Source of the DNA: Candidatus Eisenbacteria bacterium
Lineage (GTDB): Bacteria > Desulfobacterota > Binatia > DP-6
Assembly (NCBI GenBank): GCA_035577985.1
Contig: DATJZY010000022.1
Coordinates: forward strand, 1 to 64,000
DNA: 64,000 nt
Direction of reading: 5' to 3'
The position numbers and the translations under genes are program-made. Below, one piece after another: positions 8,051 through 17,425 of the stretch; position 1 is the first letter of the stretch, and each line of letters begins with the position of its first letter. The notes beneath the pieces were generated by a model that made no database searches, was not told the origin of the DNA, and saw nothing but the letters and a program-made list of their open reading frames with translations.

Positions 8051-9055
8051 TCAGCCATGCCGCGTGCGCGGATCGAGCACGTCGCGCACGGCGTCGCCCA
8101 CGACGTTGACGGCGAGGATCAGGCCGAAGAGCGCGACCGACGCCGCCGCCAGGTTCCAGACCACGATCGGATCGCGTGACAGCTCGTCGCGCGCCTGATC
8201 GATCATCTGCCCCCAGCTTCCCGCGATCCCGATGCCGAGCCACGACAGCACGGCCTCCGAGAGGACGAGGCCCGAGAACGTGAGCACGAAGGTGATGACG
8301 ACGAGGTGCATCAGGTTCGGCAGCACGTGCCGCACGATGATGCCCGCCGGACCGCCCCCGAGCGCACGCGCGGCCTGCACGTAGTCGAGCTCGCGCACCT
8401 TCAGCGTCTCGCCGCGCGCGACACGGCAGAATCCGACCCAGCCGGTCACGCCGAGCGCGACGCACACCTGCCAGGTGCCGAGCCCGAGCACGATGATGAG
8501 CGCCGAGAGGAGGAGGATGCCGGGGATCGACGCGAGCGTCGACATGACGAAGAAGACGGCGTCGTCCACGACGCCGCCGAAGTAGCCCGCCGAGACGCCG
8601 AACAGGAGCGCCACCGGGATCACGATGAGCGTCGTGAGCCCGCCGATGAGGAGCGCCACGCGCGCCCCCTTGAGCGTCATGTGGAGCACGTCGCGCCCCA
8701 GGATGTCGGTGCCGAGGAGGTGGCGTCCCGGGTACGTGAGCGACACCTGCGGCTCGTAGAAGAGCACGTCGGCGAGCGGCGCCGAGTAGCTGCGCTCCTG
8801 GAAGTCGATCGGGAAGAGGCGGTCGACGAGCGAGCGCGGGCGGACCGGGTCGGCGCCCCCTACCCACGCAATCGAGTCGGCGAGCGCGACGCCGACGTAG
8901 AGCGCGACCACGAGCACGGCGATCGGCCGCCGCCGCCACAGCTCGCCCGCCGCCTCGCGCCACGGCCCGCTCCGTCGCGCCGCCAGTGCGACGCCCGCGA
9001 CACCGAGCGCGAGAACCGCCACCACGCAGTTCGAGACGACGTACGGTTCGATCAC
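8051..9055 (-). CDS. Peptide-type ABC transporter permease, DppC/OppC family
   Basis: A 334-residue inner-membrane permease with about six helices. The family pattern is visible: an N-terminal helix, a periplasmic stretch with the motif HLLGTDILGRDVLH, and a cytoplasmic coupling loop near VARGETLKVRELDYVQAARA. It starts with GTG, whose bases overlap the stop of the DppB-like gene (GTGA). It is the last gene of the four-gene operon. Without the ATPase subunits the transported solute cannot be named; oligopeptides or related compounds are usual. Confidence 0.92.
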   Translation of the reverse strand: MIEPYVVSNCVVAVLALGVAGVALAARRSGPWREAAGELWRRRPIAVLVVALYVGVALADSIAWVGGADPVRPRSLVDRLFPIDFQERSYSAPLADVLFYEPQVSLTYPGRHLLGTDILGRDVLHMTLKGARVALLIGGLTTLIVIPVALLFGVSAGYFGGVVDDAVFFVMSTLASIPGILLLSALIIVLGLGTWQVCVALGVTGWVGFCRVARGETLKVRELDYVQAARALGGGPAGIIVRHVLPNLMHLVVITFVLTFSGLVLSEAVLSWLGIGIAGSWGQMIDQARDELSRDPIVVWNLAAASVALFGLILAVNVVGDAVRDVLDPRTRHG

Positions 9056-10020
9056 TCGAGACGCACCCGAGGGTCAACGAGCACGTAGCTCACGTCGGTC
9101 ACGATCTGCCCGGCGACGAACAGCAGGGCGCCGATGTAGACCATCGTGCGCAGGGTCGCGAAGTCGTTGCCGTGGATGGCTTCGACGGTCATCGAGCCAA
9201 GCCCCGGGATCCCGAAGAACGATTCCAGCAACAGCGAGCCCGTGAACAGGAACGGGATCGCGACCACCACCTGCGTGAGGATCGGAATCAGCGCGTTGCG
9301 CAGCACGTGCCGCGTCATCACCTCGCGGTCGGTGCACCCCTTGGCACGCGCGGTCCGCACGTGGTCACGGTCGGTTTCCTCGACGAATACCGTCCGGTAG
9401 AAGCGCACACCTTCGCCCACCGCCGCCATGAGCCCGACCAGGATCGGTAGCGCGAGGAACCGCACGATGACCGACGGCCGCGGATCGAAGCCCGAGATCG
9501 GGAACCACTTGAGGACCTTCCCGAGGACGTATTGGCCGCCGATGATGTAGAGGAGGATCGAGACGCTCATCGCGAGCACGCAGGCGACGATCCCCATGCG
9601 GTCGATGTAGGTGCCACGGAAGAGCGCCACCAGCAGCGCGAGCACGATCGTCACCGGAATCTCGAGCAGGAAGAGCGGGCCCGTGAGCGCGAGGCTCGGG
9701 CCCACGCCCTCGCGCAGGCGGCGCGCGATCGGGACGTCGTCGGCGTCGCTGCGCCCGAACTCGAACGTGAGCGCGCGCCGGAAGTGCTCGACGATGAGGG
9801 TGTCGGCGGGGTGCTCGGGGTTCCAGAAGCGCGGCTTGTCGTAGCCGTGGTTCGCGATCCACTGCGCGATCGCCTCGGGCGGGGCCTTCTCGCCGACGGC
9901 CTTGCGCGCGATGTCCTCGGGCTTCGTCACCAGGAAGAAGAGGACGAACAGGAAGAAGAGCACGCCCAGCACCGTGACGACCCCGTAGGCGGCGCGCCGG
10001 ACGACGTAGGCGAGGATCAT
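9052..10020 (-). CDS. Peptide-type ABC transporter permease, DppB/OppB family
   Basis: A 322-residue permease. It has the N-terminal helix (VVRRAAYGVVTVLGVLFFLF), further helices, the coupling loop EETDRDHVRTARAKGC and the conserved C-terminal FFGIPGLGSMTVEAI. The periplasmic insertion after helix one is longer than in E. coli DppB and carries charged segments. Its ATG overlaps the stop of the upstream YfhO-like gene (ATGA), and its own stop overlaps the next permease start. The two permeases should form the membrane channel of one importer. Confidence 0.92.
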   Translation of the reverse strand: MILAYVVRRAAYGVVTVLGVLFFLFVLFFLVTKPEDIARKAVGEKAPPEAIAQWIANHGYDKPRFWNPEHPADTLIVEHFRRALTFEFGRSDADDVPIARRLREGVGPSLALTGPLFLLEIPVTIVLALLVALFRGTYIDRMGIVACVLAMSVSILLYIIGGQYVLGKVLKWFPISGFDPRPSVIVRFLALPILVGLMAAVGEGVRFYRTVFVEETDRDHVRTARAKGCTDREVMTRHVLRNALIPILTQVVVAIPFLFTGSLLLESFFGIPGLGSMTVEAIHGNDFATLRTMVYIGALLFVAGQIVTDVSYVLVDPRVRLE

Positions 10021-12230
10021 GCGGCGCCGAGCCTAGGGTCCTGCCGGCGCCTGTCAAGCGCGACGGCGAGAGCGGCCGCCGCGAGCGCGAGCACGGTCGC
10101 CCCCGTCGTCGCCGCGCCGACGTAGAGACGGAGCGGCACGTACCGGAACACGACGTCGTGCTCGCCCGGCTCGACCGTGACGCCGCGGAACAGGTAGTCG
10201 ACCCGCAGCACGCTGCGCTCGGCGCCGTCGACGGTCACGTGCCATCCCGGCCAGAAGACGTCGGCCAGCACGACGAGGCCACCGCGCGGAGCGACTGCGC
10301 GCAGGCGAACCGTGTCGTTCGTCTCGCCGACGATGTGCACGGCCGCCTCGCCCGGCGCCTGCGGATCGAGCCGCACGGGATCGGGCCGATCGATGGACGG
10401 CTGCGCGCGAGGGTCGATGCCGCCGCCGTGGAGCATGGCGAGCGCGAAGTCCGGGTTCGGCATGACGCGCCAGCGCTCCGTGAGGTAGGCGCGCGGCGCG
10501 CTCATCGTATTCTCGTACACGGTCGCGTCGCGGTCCCGGTAGGCGACCCGGAAGCGGTCGCCGGACGGCGTCCAGGAGCGTCCCGCAGCGACGACGACCC
10601 AGCGCACCGCCAACAGGTCGAGGACCCGCCAGCCGGGATCGCTCGGGCGCGGCTGGTAGCGGCCCGCGAAGAGCGGCTTGTCGACGTTCGACGATTCCAG
10701 GGGTCGCAGGAACCCGTGGTAGGCCGCCGCGACGAGCGGCTCGTAGTCCTGCGCCACGTGCACACCCCAGAGCGTGCCGAGCTTCTCCATGAACGGGAAG
10801 CGCCGCCGCCAGTTCTTGACGACGAGGACGCGATCGTGACCGGCGTGCTCGGAGAGGAAGCGGACGAACGCCGGCGGGTCGAAGAACGCTGCGGTGTTGT
10901 TCTGCGTGATCATGACGCGGCTCTCGATCGCGACCAGGCGCTCGCACGCGAGCGCCGCGACGACGAGCCACGCCGTGCGCCGGCTCGGATGGACGAGCAG
11001 CGCGGTCGTCACGACGAGGATCAGCACGGCCGCCCAGGTCCCCATGAGAAACGGGGTGACCGACAGCGCACCGACGATGCCGAGGACGACGCCGACCCCC
11101 GCCCGCACGCCCGCGGGCCACACCGTGCGCACGCGCAGCGCCATGTCGACGCCGAGCCCGGCGAGCAGCGCCAGCGGCAGCGTGCCCACCATTTCCATCT
11201 GCATCGGCATGCGAAAGAGCGCGACGCCCGGCAGGTGGTAGAAGATGCGCGTGTAGAGCGGCGAGCCGATCCCGATCAGCATCGCCACGACGAGGACCAC
11301 GACCGCCGCGTCGACCCACGCCCGGCGCGCGCGCTCGATCAGGGCGAGGGCGACGAACCCCAGCACCGGACCGAAGACGTAGACGAGCTGCCGCAGCTCC
11401 GGCTCGCCCGTCTTGATCGGATACGTCTGCGCCAGCGTGAGGCCCGCGGGCCCGCGCACCGCCGCGGCGACGACCTCGAGCGTCGGGAAGAGCTGCACCG
11501 CCGAGAGACCGAGCGCAACCGCGGCGCCGACGCCGCCCGCGGCCACGAGCCGGCGGACGTAGCCGCCGTTCCACCCGCCGATGCGCGTCCACACGACGGC
11601 GCCGGCGAGCACGAGGAGATATGCCTCGTAGCACACGTGCTGGGCGATGCCGGTGAGAAACTGGAGCGCGAGCGCGACGCCGAGCAACGCCCCGCGCCAC
11701 GGCGTCGGCGCCACGACGAGCCGCGCGGCGCAGAGACACACGATCGGCACCCAGGCGATCGAGGCGAGGTACGACGGCCGGTAGCCCTCGCCGAGGAAGC
11801 GCTCGCTCAGCATGAACGTGAGCGCCGCCACGACGGCCGCCGGCCGGGTGAGGCCGGCGAAGCGGCCGAGGGCGAAGGTCGCGACGCCGGCCGCCGCCAC
11901 GTGCAGTGCGCACACCCATCCGAGCGCGAGATGCACGGGAACGATCGCTGCGAGCCAGTTGGGCGGATACAGGAAGCCGCCGTTGTAGCCGGCGAGGAAC
12001 GGGGCCCCGGCCATCTGGAGCGGGTTCCAGCTCGGCAGGAAGTCGCCGCCGCGGTAGGCGAATGCGAAGCCCGGATAGTAGATGGTGTAGAGGTCCCCGG
12101 CCCATTTGCTCACGGCCTGCGGCAGCGGCACCGGGCGCACCATCCGCAGCTCCCAGAACGCGAGCCCGAAGACGGCGAGCGCGGCGGCGATGCCGGCGCT
12201 CTTCGCGCGAGCCGCGGGCCGCGCCATCAT
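10017..12230 (-). CDS. YfhO-like polytopic membrane protein
   Basis: A 737-residue membrane protein. About a dozen hydrophobic helices fill residues 10-430, followed by a soluble domain of about 300 residues and a final helix near the C-terminus. The N-terminal half resembles YfhO/GT-C glycosyltransferases, with an acidic residue in the first loop (WAGDLYTIYYPGF). The late segment VFWPGWHVTVDGAERSVLRV is the typical YfhO C-terminal region. YfhO proteins are linked to glycosylation of lipoteichoic acid or other envelope polymers. Here the gene sits inside a peptide ABC operon, coupled by ATGA overlaps on both sides. That is an odd place for it. Confidence 0.8.
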   Translation of the reverse strand: MMARPAARAKSAGIAAALAVFGLAFWELRMVRPVPLPQAVSKWAGDLYTIYYPGFAFAYRGGDFLPSWNPLQMAGAPFLAGYNGGFLYPPNWLAAIVPVHLALGWVCALHVAAAGVATFALGRFAGLTRPAAVVAALTFMLSERFLGEGYRPSYLASIAWVPIVCLCAARLVVAPTPWRGALLGVALALQFLTGIAQHVCYEAYLLVLAGAVVWTRIGGWNGGYVRRLVAAGGVGAAVALGLSAVQLFPTLEVVAAAVRGPAGLTLAQTYPIKTGEPELRQLVYVFGPVLGFVALALIERARRAWVDAAVVVLVVAMLIGIGSPLYTRIFYHLPGVALFRMPMQMEMVGTLPLALLAGLGVDMALRVRTVWPAGVRAGVGVVLGIVGALSVTPFLMGTWAAVLILVVTTALLVHPSRRTAWLVVAALACERLVAIESRVMITQNNTAAFFDPPAFVRFLSEHAGHDRVLVVKNWRRRFPFMEKLGTLWGVHVAQDYEPLVAAAYHGFLRPLESSNVDKPLFAGRYQPRPSDPGWRVLDLLAVRWVVVAAGRSWTPSGDRFRVAYRDRDATVYENTMSAPRAYLTERWRVMPNPDFALAMLHGGGIDPRAQPSIDRPDPVRLDPQAPGEAAVHIVGETNDTVRLRAVAPRGGLVVLADVFWPGWHVTVDGAERSVLRVDYLFRGVTVEPGEHDVVFRYVPLRLYVGAATTGATVLALAAAALAVALDRRRQDPRLGAA

Positions 12231-14230
12231 CGCCGGCGTCGCCAGAAGGACACGACGCCCGGCGCGAGCACGATGCCGACGAGCACGAGCCCGGCGTACG
12301 CGGGCCACAGGATCGGCTGGTTCCAGGCGAGCTGCTTGTCGCGACGCACGCGCGGATCGACGTCCTCGTACTTGAGCGTCGAGAACGACATGCCGAGCGG
12401 CTTCAAGTTGTGCATCCAGCCATGGATCAGCGCGTACTGCTCCTGGTGGAAGAGCTCGATCCACGGCCCCTCGCGCTGCAGGATGCCGCGCATCTCGCGG
12501 ATGAGCGCGAGCCGCCGCTCGTCGTCGGGCAGGTCGCGCATCTCGAGGAAGAGCCGATCGTACTCGGGGTCGCTGAAGTTCGCGGTGTTCGGGCCACCCT
12601 GGCTGCGCGCCATCTTGCTCCAGAGCAGGAAGAGGAAATTCTCCGGATCGGGGTAGTCGGCGACCCAGCCCCACATGAACACCTGGTACGCGCCGCGCCG
12701 GACCTTGTCCTGGAACTGGTTGTAGGTGGTGGCGGCGATCTCGACGTCGATGCCGAGCTTCCGCCACTCGTCGCAGAAGAACTGATAGCGCAGCCGTCCG
12801 CGCGCGCTCGTGTCCTGCGTGTCGAACGTGAGGTGCAGGGGCTTCCCGGTCGCGGGATCCACGCCGTCCGGATAGCCGGCCTCGGCGAGCAGGCGCTTCG
12901 CGCGCTCGACGTCGACCTGGCGGAACGGGTTCACGTAGTCGGGATCGTAGCCGAAGATGCCCGGCGGCAGGGGCGACTCGGCGGGAATGCCGCGCCCGTT
13001 CTGGAAGATGCGCGAGAACTCGCGCGAGTCGACGACGAGGCTCATGGCCTGCCGCAGCTTGCGGCCGCGCTCGCCCGCCGGCTTGCCGACCTGGGCGTCG
13101 TCCATGTTGAAGCCGAGATAGAAGACGGAGGGCACGACCGTGCGCGAGAGGCGCATGTCGAACGCCGCCATCTCCGGGGAGAGACCACCGGCCTTCACGA
13201 CGCGGTCGAAGCTCTCCTCGATGATGCCCGAGGCGTCGTAGTAGCCCTGCAGGAACTTCGTGAACGCCGGGATGTCCTCCCTGTCGAGCCGGAGCTCGAG
13301 GCGCTGGATGAAGGGAAGCGGCCGTCCCACGTAGGCGGGGTCGAGCAGCCCCTTCGCGGCGTCGCCCGGCTCGCCGGTCGTCGGGTAGGTGGCGGCGGGC
13401 GCGTGCCACTCCGGGTGGCGGATGCCGTACCACGACGGGCTCCGCTCGAGCACGATGCGGCTTCGCTTGTCGTACACGGCGAGCCGGAAGGGACCCGTGC
13501 CCACCGGATGCTCGCTGAAGAGGTCGCGGCCGTCCTCGCCGTCGTAGTAGGCGACGGCCTCCCACGCGACCGGCGTCGTGAACTCCATCGCGAACCAGAA
13601 CAGGATCTGCGGGTACGGCTCGGTCAGCACGATCTCGAGGGTCGTCGGATCGAGCACGCGCACGCCCTCGATGCCGCCGGCGACCACGTACTGCTCGGCC
13701 GCCGGCTTGGCCGCGACGGCGGGATCCTTGCGGAGCGCCGCCAGCTTCTCGGTGAACTCGCGGAAGCCCACGACGCGCGCAAACGAGCTCCCGACCGGGC
13801 TGTCGACGGCCGGGTCGGCAATGCGCATGAGCGCGTACGCGACGTCGCCCGCGACGACCTGCCGCGTCGTCCGCCCGGGAGCGCCGAGCGCGAAGCAGGG
13901 ATCGTCCTCGTAGAGGAGGTCTTCACGCAGCCGGAAGCGATACGCGACCCGCCCGCCGGGAAGCGGCCGCGGCTCCGGCACCTCGCGGGCGAGGCCGGGA
14001 ATCAGCCGGTAGGGCCGGTCGAGGAATGCGTACTCGAGGAGCTTGTCGTACACCGCGCCGGTCACGACGTGGTCGGTCGTCGAGTACGCCACCTGAGGAT
14101 CGAGCGTCTTCGGCGGCTCGGAGAACGCGGAGTAGACGATCTTCTTGGTCGCGTCGGCGTCGGGATACGGATCGTTGCCGCACCCGATCGCGAGCCCCAC
14201 CAGCGTCACGAGCACGACTGCCCGTCTCAC
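12227..14230 (-). CDS. ABC transporter substrate-binding lipoprotein, family 5, with C-terminal anchor
   Basis: A 667-residue solute-binding protein. The GTG at 14230 is chosen because it is followed at once by a lipoprotein signal (RRAVVLVTLVGLAIGCGN) with Cys 18 as lipidation site. The longer frame upstream overlaps the NUDIX gene. Family 5 features include FSEPPKTLDPQVAYSTTDHV, LFSEHPVGTGPFRL and a late segment YPDPENFLFLLWSKMA. It is longer than the usual 500-550 residues. The last 30 residues form a hydrophobic helix ending WRRRR, which would anchor the C-terminus as well. It is the first gene of the operon. Confidence 0.9.
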   Translation of the reverse strand: MRRAVVLVTLVGLAIGCGNDPYPDADATKKIVYSAFSEPPKTLDPQVAYSTTDHVVTGAVYDKLLEYAFLDRPYRLIPGLAREVPEPRPLPGGRVAYRFRLREDLLYEDDPCFALGAPGRTTRQVVAGDVAYALMRIADPAVDSPVGSSFARVVGFREFTEKLAALRKDPAVAAKPAAEQYVVAGGIEGVRVLDPTTLEIVLTEPYPQILFWFAMEFTTPVAWEAVAYYDGEDGRDLFSEHPVGTGPFRLAVYDKRSRIVLERSPSWYGIRHPEWHAPAATYPTTGEPGDAAKGLLDPAYVGRPLPFIQRLELRLDREDIPAFTKFLQGYYDASGIIEESFDRVVKAGGLSPEMAAFDMRLSRTVVPSVFYLGFNMDDAQVGKPAGERGRKLRQAMSLVVDSREFSRIFQNGRGIPAESPLPPGIFGYDPDYVNPFRQVDVERAKRLLAEAGYPDGVDPATGKPLHLTFDTQDTSARGRLRYQFFCDEWRKLGIDVEIAATTYNQFQDKVRRGAYQVFMWGWVADYPDPENFLFLLWSKMARSQGGPNTANFSDPEYDRLFLEMRDLPDDERRLALIREMRGILQREGPWIELFHQEQYALIHGWMHNLKPLGMSFSTLKYEDVDPRVRRDKQLAWNQPILWPAYAGLVLVGIVLAPGVVSFWRRRR

Positions 14231-14315
14231 GAGCGCCTTCCTGGCACGCACGCGTCCGGCGCGCCAGCCCGACGCGGCTCGCGGCAAGCGCGGCGGGCGT
14301 GGTAGGCGCCCTGCA

Positions 14316-14738
14316 ATGGCGGGCGACGCAGGAGGTGACGGGGCCAGCGTCCGGTTCCCGGTCTCGGTGAAGGGGGTGATCCTGTGCGCCGGGCAGGTGC
14401 TCCTGGTGAGCAATCCGCGCCGCGAGTGGGAGCTCCCGGGCGGGAAGCTCGAGCGCGGCGAGACGCCCGAGGACTGCGTCGTGCGGGAGATCGCCGAGGA
14501 GCTCGGGCTCACCGCCAGCGTGGGTCCGCTCCTGGACGCGTGGGTGTATCCCATCGCCGCCGACGTCGAGGTGCTGGTCATGACCTACGGCTGCACGGTC
14601 GCGTCGTGGCCGTCGAGCGTCGTCAGCCCCGAGGGCAAGCGGGTCGGCTTCTTCGCGCCGGACGCGCTCGACGGCATTCCCCTGCCGCGGGGCTATCACG
14701 CCGCGATCCGACGCTGGGCCGCGCAGCAACCGGTGTAG
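14316..14738 (+). CDS. NUDIX hydrolase
   Basis: A 140-residue protein with a canonical Nudix box: GGKLERGETPEDCVVREIAE followed by ELGL, which fits GX5EX7REUXEEXGU. The box binds Mg2+ and catalyses hydrolysis of nucleoside diphosphates linked to another group. The surrounding sheet (VKGVILCAGQVLLVSN) is typical, and the length is that of small housekeeping or MutT-like members. The substrate cannot be told. The gene is divergent from the ABC operon, and its ATG lies 85 bases from the lipoprotein start. Confidence 0.92.
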   Translation: MAGDAGGDGASVRFPVSVKGVILCAGQVLLVSNPRREWELPGGKLERGETPEDCVVREIAEELGLTASVGPLLDAWVYPIAADVEVLVMTYGCTVASWPSSVVSPEGKRVGFFAPDALDGIPLPRGYHAAIRRWAAQQPV

Positions 14739-14772
14739 CGTGATTCGTGGCGACTGGTAGACTCGCGCGACG

Positions 14773-16050
14773 TTGACCGCCCTCCTGGACGTCGCCTTTC
14801 CCGCTCTCGCGCTCGGCACGCTGGTCGGTGTTCCGCTCTACGCCTGGCGCGTGCGCGGCCGCGGCTACGCGATCTTCGGGCTCGTGATCCTCGCCATCGC
14901 GCTTCCCGGCGCGCTCGTGATGCACGCGCGTCTGGTGGCGCTCCTGCCACCGGCCATGGCGCCCTGGCTGCACGCCGGCTTCGCCTACGCGATGGCGGCC
15001 GCCTGCACGCACCTGTGCGGGCTCGTGCGCGCCCGGCTGCGGTCGCGGCTCTTCCGCTACGCCATCAGCCTGCCCGGCATGGTCTTCATCGCGACCGGCG
15101 CGCTCTCGGGCCTGTGGCTCCTGGCCCTGCTGCCGGTCTGCGCGCTGTGCCTCCTCGCCGGCTGGAACGGCGCGCTGGCGGCCCTGCGGTGGCTCGACCT
15201 CGTGCCGTTCGCCGTCGGTCTCGCTTCGGTCGCCACCTCGATCCGCGCCGTCGAGGAGATCGTGCACATCCCGCTCGACGACGTCGAGCACGCGACGTTC
15301 ACCCGCCTTCCCGTCGAGCGCCGCCGGCCGCGCGCGCCCGCTCCGTCGCCGTCTCGGCCGCTGCGCGTCGTGCAGATCGCCGACCCGCACATCGGACCCT
15401 GGCAGCCCGTGCACCGGCTCGAGCGGCGGATCGCCCGCCTGATCGCCCGCGACCCGGACCTCGTCCTGCTCACGGGCGACTTCCTCACCATGGAGAGCGC
15501 CGGGACGTCGGGCGCGCTCGTGCGCGCCCTCTCGCCGCTCGCCCCGATCGCCGACCGCTGCTACGCGGTCTTCGGCAACCACGATCACGAGGCGCCGCAG
15601 GTCGTGCGACACGCGCTCGCGGCGCACGGCATCCGCCTGCTCGTCGACGACGAGGTAACGGCCGAGACGGCCGTCGGGCCCGTGCAGATCCTCGGGGCCG
15701 ACTGGGTGCCGCGCGGACACGCCGAGCACCTGGCCCAGCTGTGCGCGCGCTTTCCGCGCCGCAACGGACACCTTCGCCTGCTCATGCTGCACGATCCACT
15801 CGGCTTCGTGCACGTGCCGAACGGCGAGGCCGATCTCGTGCTGTCCGGCCACACGCACGGTGGCCAGGTGGGGCTCGTGAGCCTCGGCTTCGACTGGACG
15901 GTGCTGTCGGGAACGCGGTGGCCGGACCACGGGCTCTTCGCCCACGGGACGAACCGCCTGTACGTCCACCGTGGAACGGGCTTCTACGGATTCCCGATCC
16001 GCATCGGCGTGCCGGGCGAGGCGTCGGTGCTGGAGATCGTGCGCGCTTGA
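14773..16050 (+). CDS. Membrane-anchored metallophosphoesterase (YkuE-like)
   Basis: A 425-residue protein. Residues 1-160 are four or five hydrophobic helices, and the calcineurin-like phosphoesterase domain begins near 195. All metal-binding motifs are visible: DPHIG (about 203), LLTGDF, GNHDHE (about 268), LMLHDP and GHTHGGQ (about 359). Members of the YkuE branch hydrolyse phosphodiesters, including UDP-diacylglucosamine in the LpxG group. The annotated start is TTG at 14773, and a GTG farther in would remove the first helix. It stands 34 bases after the NUDIX gene. Confidence 0.9.
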   Translation: MTALLDVAFPALALGTLVGVPLYAWRVRGRGYAIFGLVILAIALPGALVMHARLVALLPPAMAPWLHAGFAYAMAAACTHLCGLVRARLRSRLFRYAISLPGMVFIATGALSGLWLLALLPVCALCLLAGWNGALAALRWLDLVPFAVGLASVATSIRAVEEIVHIPLDDVEHATFTRLPVERRRPRAPAPSPSRPLRVVQIADPHIGPWQPVHRLERRIARLIARDPDLVLLTGDFLTMESAGTSGALVRALSPLAPIADRCYAVFGNHDHEAPQVVRHALAAHGIRLLVDDEVTAETAVGPVQILGADWVPRGHAEHLAQLCARFPRRNGHLRLLMLHDPLGFVHVPNGEADLVLSGHTHGGQVGLVSLGFDWTVLSGTRWPDHGLFAHGTNRLYVHRGTGFYGFPIRIGVPGEASVLEIVRA

Positions 16051-16057
16051 CCGCGCC

Positions 16058-16720
16058 CTAGGCGCGCGCCTGCGCCATCGCCGCCTCGAAGGGCGCCATC
16101 TGCCCGGCCAGGGCCTTCGCGAACGCCGGGCGCGCCTCGCACCGCTCCTTGTAGGCGAGAAGCGCCGGTTGCTCCGCGACGAGGTCGGTGTGACGCAGAA
16201 TCCGCAGGACCGTCGTCATGAGGATGTCGGCCGCCGAGAACGACCCGACCAGATGGGCACGGCCGTCGAGACACGCGGCCAGCTCACCGAGGCGGCGCCG
16301 TACGGCGGCGGCGACGGCCGGGCGGTGCTCCTTGGCCCACCGCTCCTCGGAATAGAATAGATCGATCGCGGCGAGCTCCTGGATCGGCATCTCGATCGTG
16401 TTGAGCGCGGCGAACATCCACTGGACGACGCGCGCCCGCGCCGCCGGATCGGCGGGCAGGAGCGCGTGACTCTTCTCCGCGACGTGGAGGACGATCGCGC
16501 CCGACTCGAACAACCGGACGTCCCCGTCCTCGATCGCCGGAACCTGGCCGAAGGGCTGGATCGCGCGATAGTCGTCCAGCGAGATCGCACCTTTGCCAAC
16601 GCCCACCAGGGTGACGCGATAGGGTAGCCCCGCCTCCTCGAGCGCCCAGCGCACCCGCAGGTCGCGGACGAGCCCCTGCGCAAACGGGGGCACGGCGCCG
16701 AACGCGTAGCAGTTGATCAT
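16058..16720 (-). CDS. Glutathione S-transferase family protein
   Basis: A 220-residue GST-fold protein. The thioredoxin-like N-terminal half contains the cis-Pro segment FGQVPAIEDGDVRLFESGAI, whose Glu-Ser pair binds the gamma-glutamyl part of glutathione. The C-terminal helical half ends with a typical FSAADILMTTVL core. The N-terminus (INCYAFGAVPP) lacks the usual Ser/Cys placement, so the catalytic residue is unclear. Members detoxify electrophiles or reduce disulfides. The gene converges on the metallophosphoesterase gene, with seven bases between the stops. Confidence 0.88.
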   Translation of the reverse strand: MINCYAFGAVPPFAQGLVRDLRVRWALEEAGLPYRVTLVGVGKGAISLDDYRAIQPFGQVPAIEDGDVRLFESGAIVLHVAEKSHALLPADPAARARVVQWMFAALNTIEMPIQELAAIDLFYSEERWAKEHRPAVAAAVRRRLGELAACLDGRAHLVGSFSAADILMTTVLRILRHTDLVAEQPALLAYKERCEARPAFAKALAGQMAPFEAAMAQARA

Positions 16721-16785
16721 GTCGCCTCCTCTCTACCAGTAGGTCGAACGAAGGGGCGCCGGATCGACAGCGACTCGCGCGGGGC

Positions 16786-17040
16786 TCAACCCGGAAGCGT
16801 CAGGCGTAGCACGGCGTACACGGCCGTGCCGATCGAGAGACCGGCCAGCAGCGGAGCGCGTTCCGGTCGCCCGCCGACCCGCATGACCCACGTGCCGATG
16901 CCGAACACCATCGCGAGCACGAGCAGCGCCGCCGACGTAGCGGGTGGCGCCGGCGCCGTGCCGCCGATTCCGGCGTCGAGGCAGGTCCAGAGGATGCCGA
17001 GCACGGCGGCGGCGATGAGGGCGACGCGTGCGAGCGGCAT
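16786..17040 (-). CDS. Small membrane protein, 84 aa
   Basis: No family recognised. Three hydrophobic segments are visible: at the N-terminus (ARVALIAAAVLGILW), after a Gly/Pro-rich loop, and at the C-terminus. A basic loop (RVGGRPERAP) faces one side. It starts five bases after the lipoprotein gene on the same strand, so the two probably share a transcript and perhaps an envelope task. Confidence 0.55.
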   Translation of the reverse strand: MPLARVALIAAAVLGILWTCLDAGIGGTAPAPPATSAALLVLAMVFGIGTWVMRVGGRPERAPLLAGLSIGTAVYAVLRLTLPG

Positions 17041-17045
17041 GCGGC

Positions 17046-17402
17046 TCAGAACAGCAGGAACGGGGCGGCCATCATGCCGAGCGTCACGCCGACCTGGAGC
17101 ACCGATACGATCGTGCCCTGGGCCTTCTGCGCGAACGTCGGCTGGTCTTCGTCGCTCTTCGGCGCGGCGCCGTCGACTTCCGTCAGGTCGCCCTCCGGGA
17201 GCTCCTCCTGCATCATGCCGGCCTGGCGCAGCGCCTGGCGCTCCTCGGGCGAGAGCATCTGCAGGATCGGATCGTCCTGGCTGTACTTGCCGCTCAAGCG
17301 TGCGGCGGTGATCTCCTCGTCCTTGGCGATCTTCTCCTGATCCATCGCACAGCCGGCCATTCCGAGGGCCAGCACCACCGCCACCACGTGCGCCATCCGC
17401 AT
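17046..17402 (-). CDS. Small lipoprotein with C-terminal hydrophobic helix
   Basis: A 118-residue protein starting at ATG 17402. The signal MRMAHVVAVVLALGMAGC has a proper lipobox, so Cys 18 would be lipidated. The middle part is highly charged and helical (LSPEERQALRQAGMMQEELPE). The last 25 residues are hydrophobic (SVLQVGVTLGMMAAPFLLF) and could insert in a membrane. It has no known family. It sits 23 bases after the acyl-CoA dehydrogenase gene and five before a small membrane protein. Confidence 0.7.
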   Translation of the reverse strand: MRMAHVVAVVLALGMAGCAMDQEKIAKDEEITAARLSGKYSQDDPILQMLSPEERQALRQAGMMQEELPEGDLTEVDGAAPKSDEDQPTFAQKAQGTIVSVLQVGVTLGMMAAPFLLF

Positions 17403-17425
17403 GGGCCGAGTATAGCCCCGAACCC

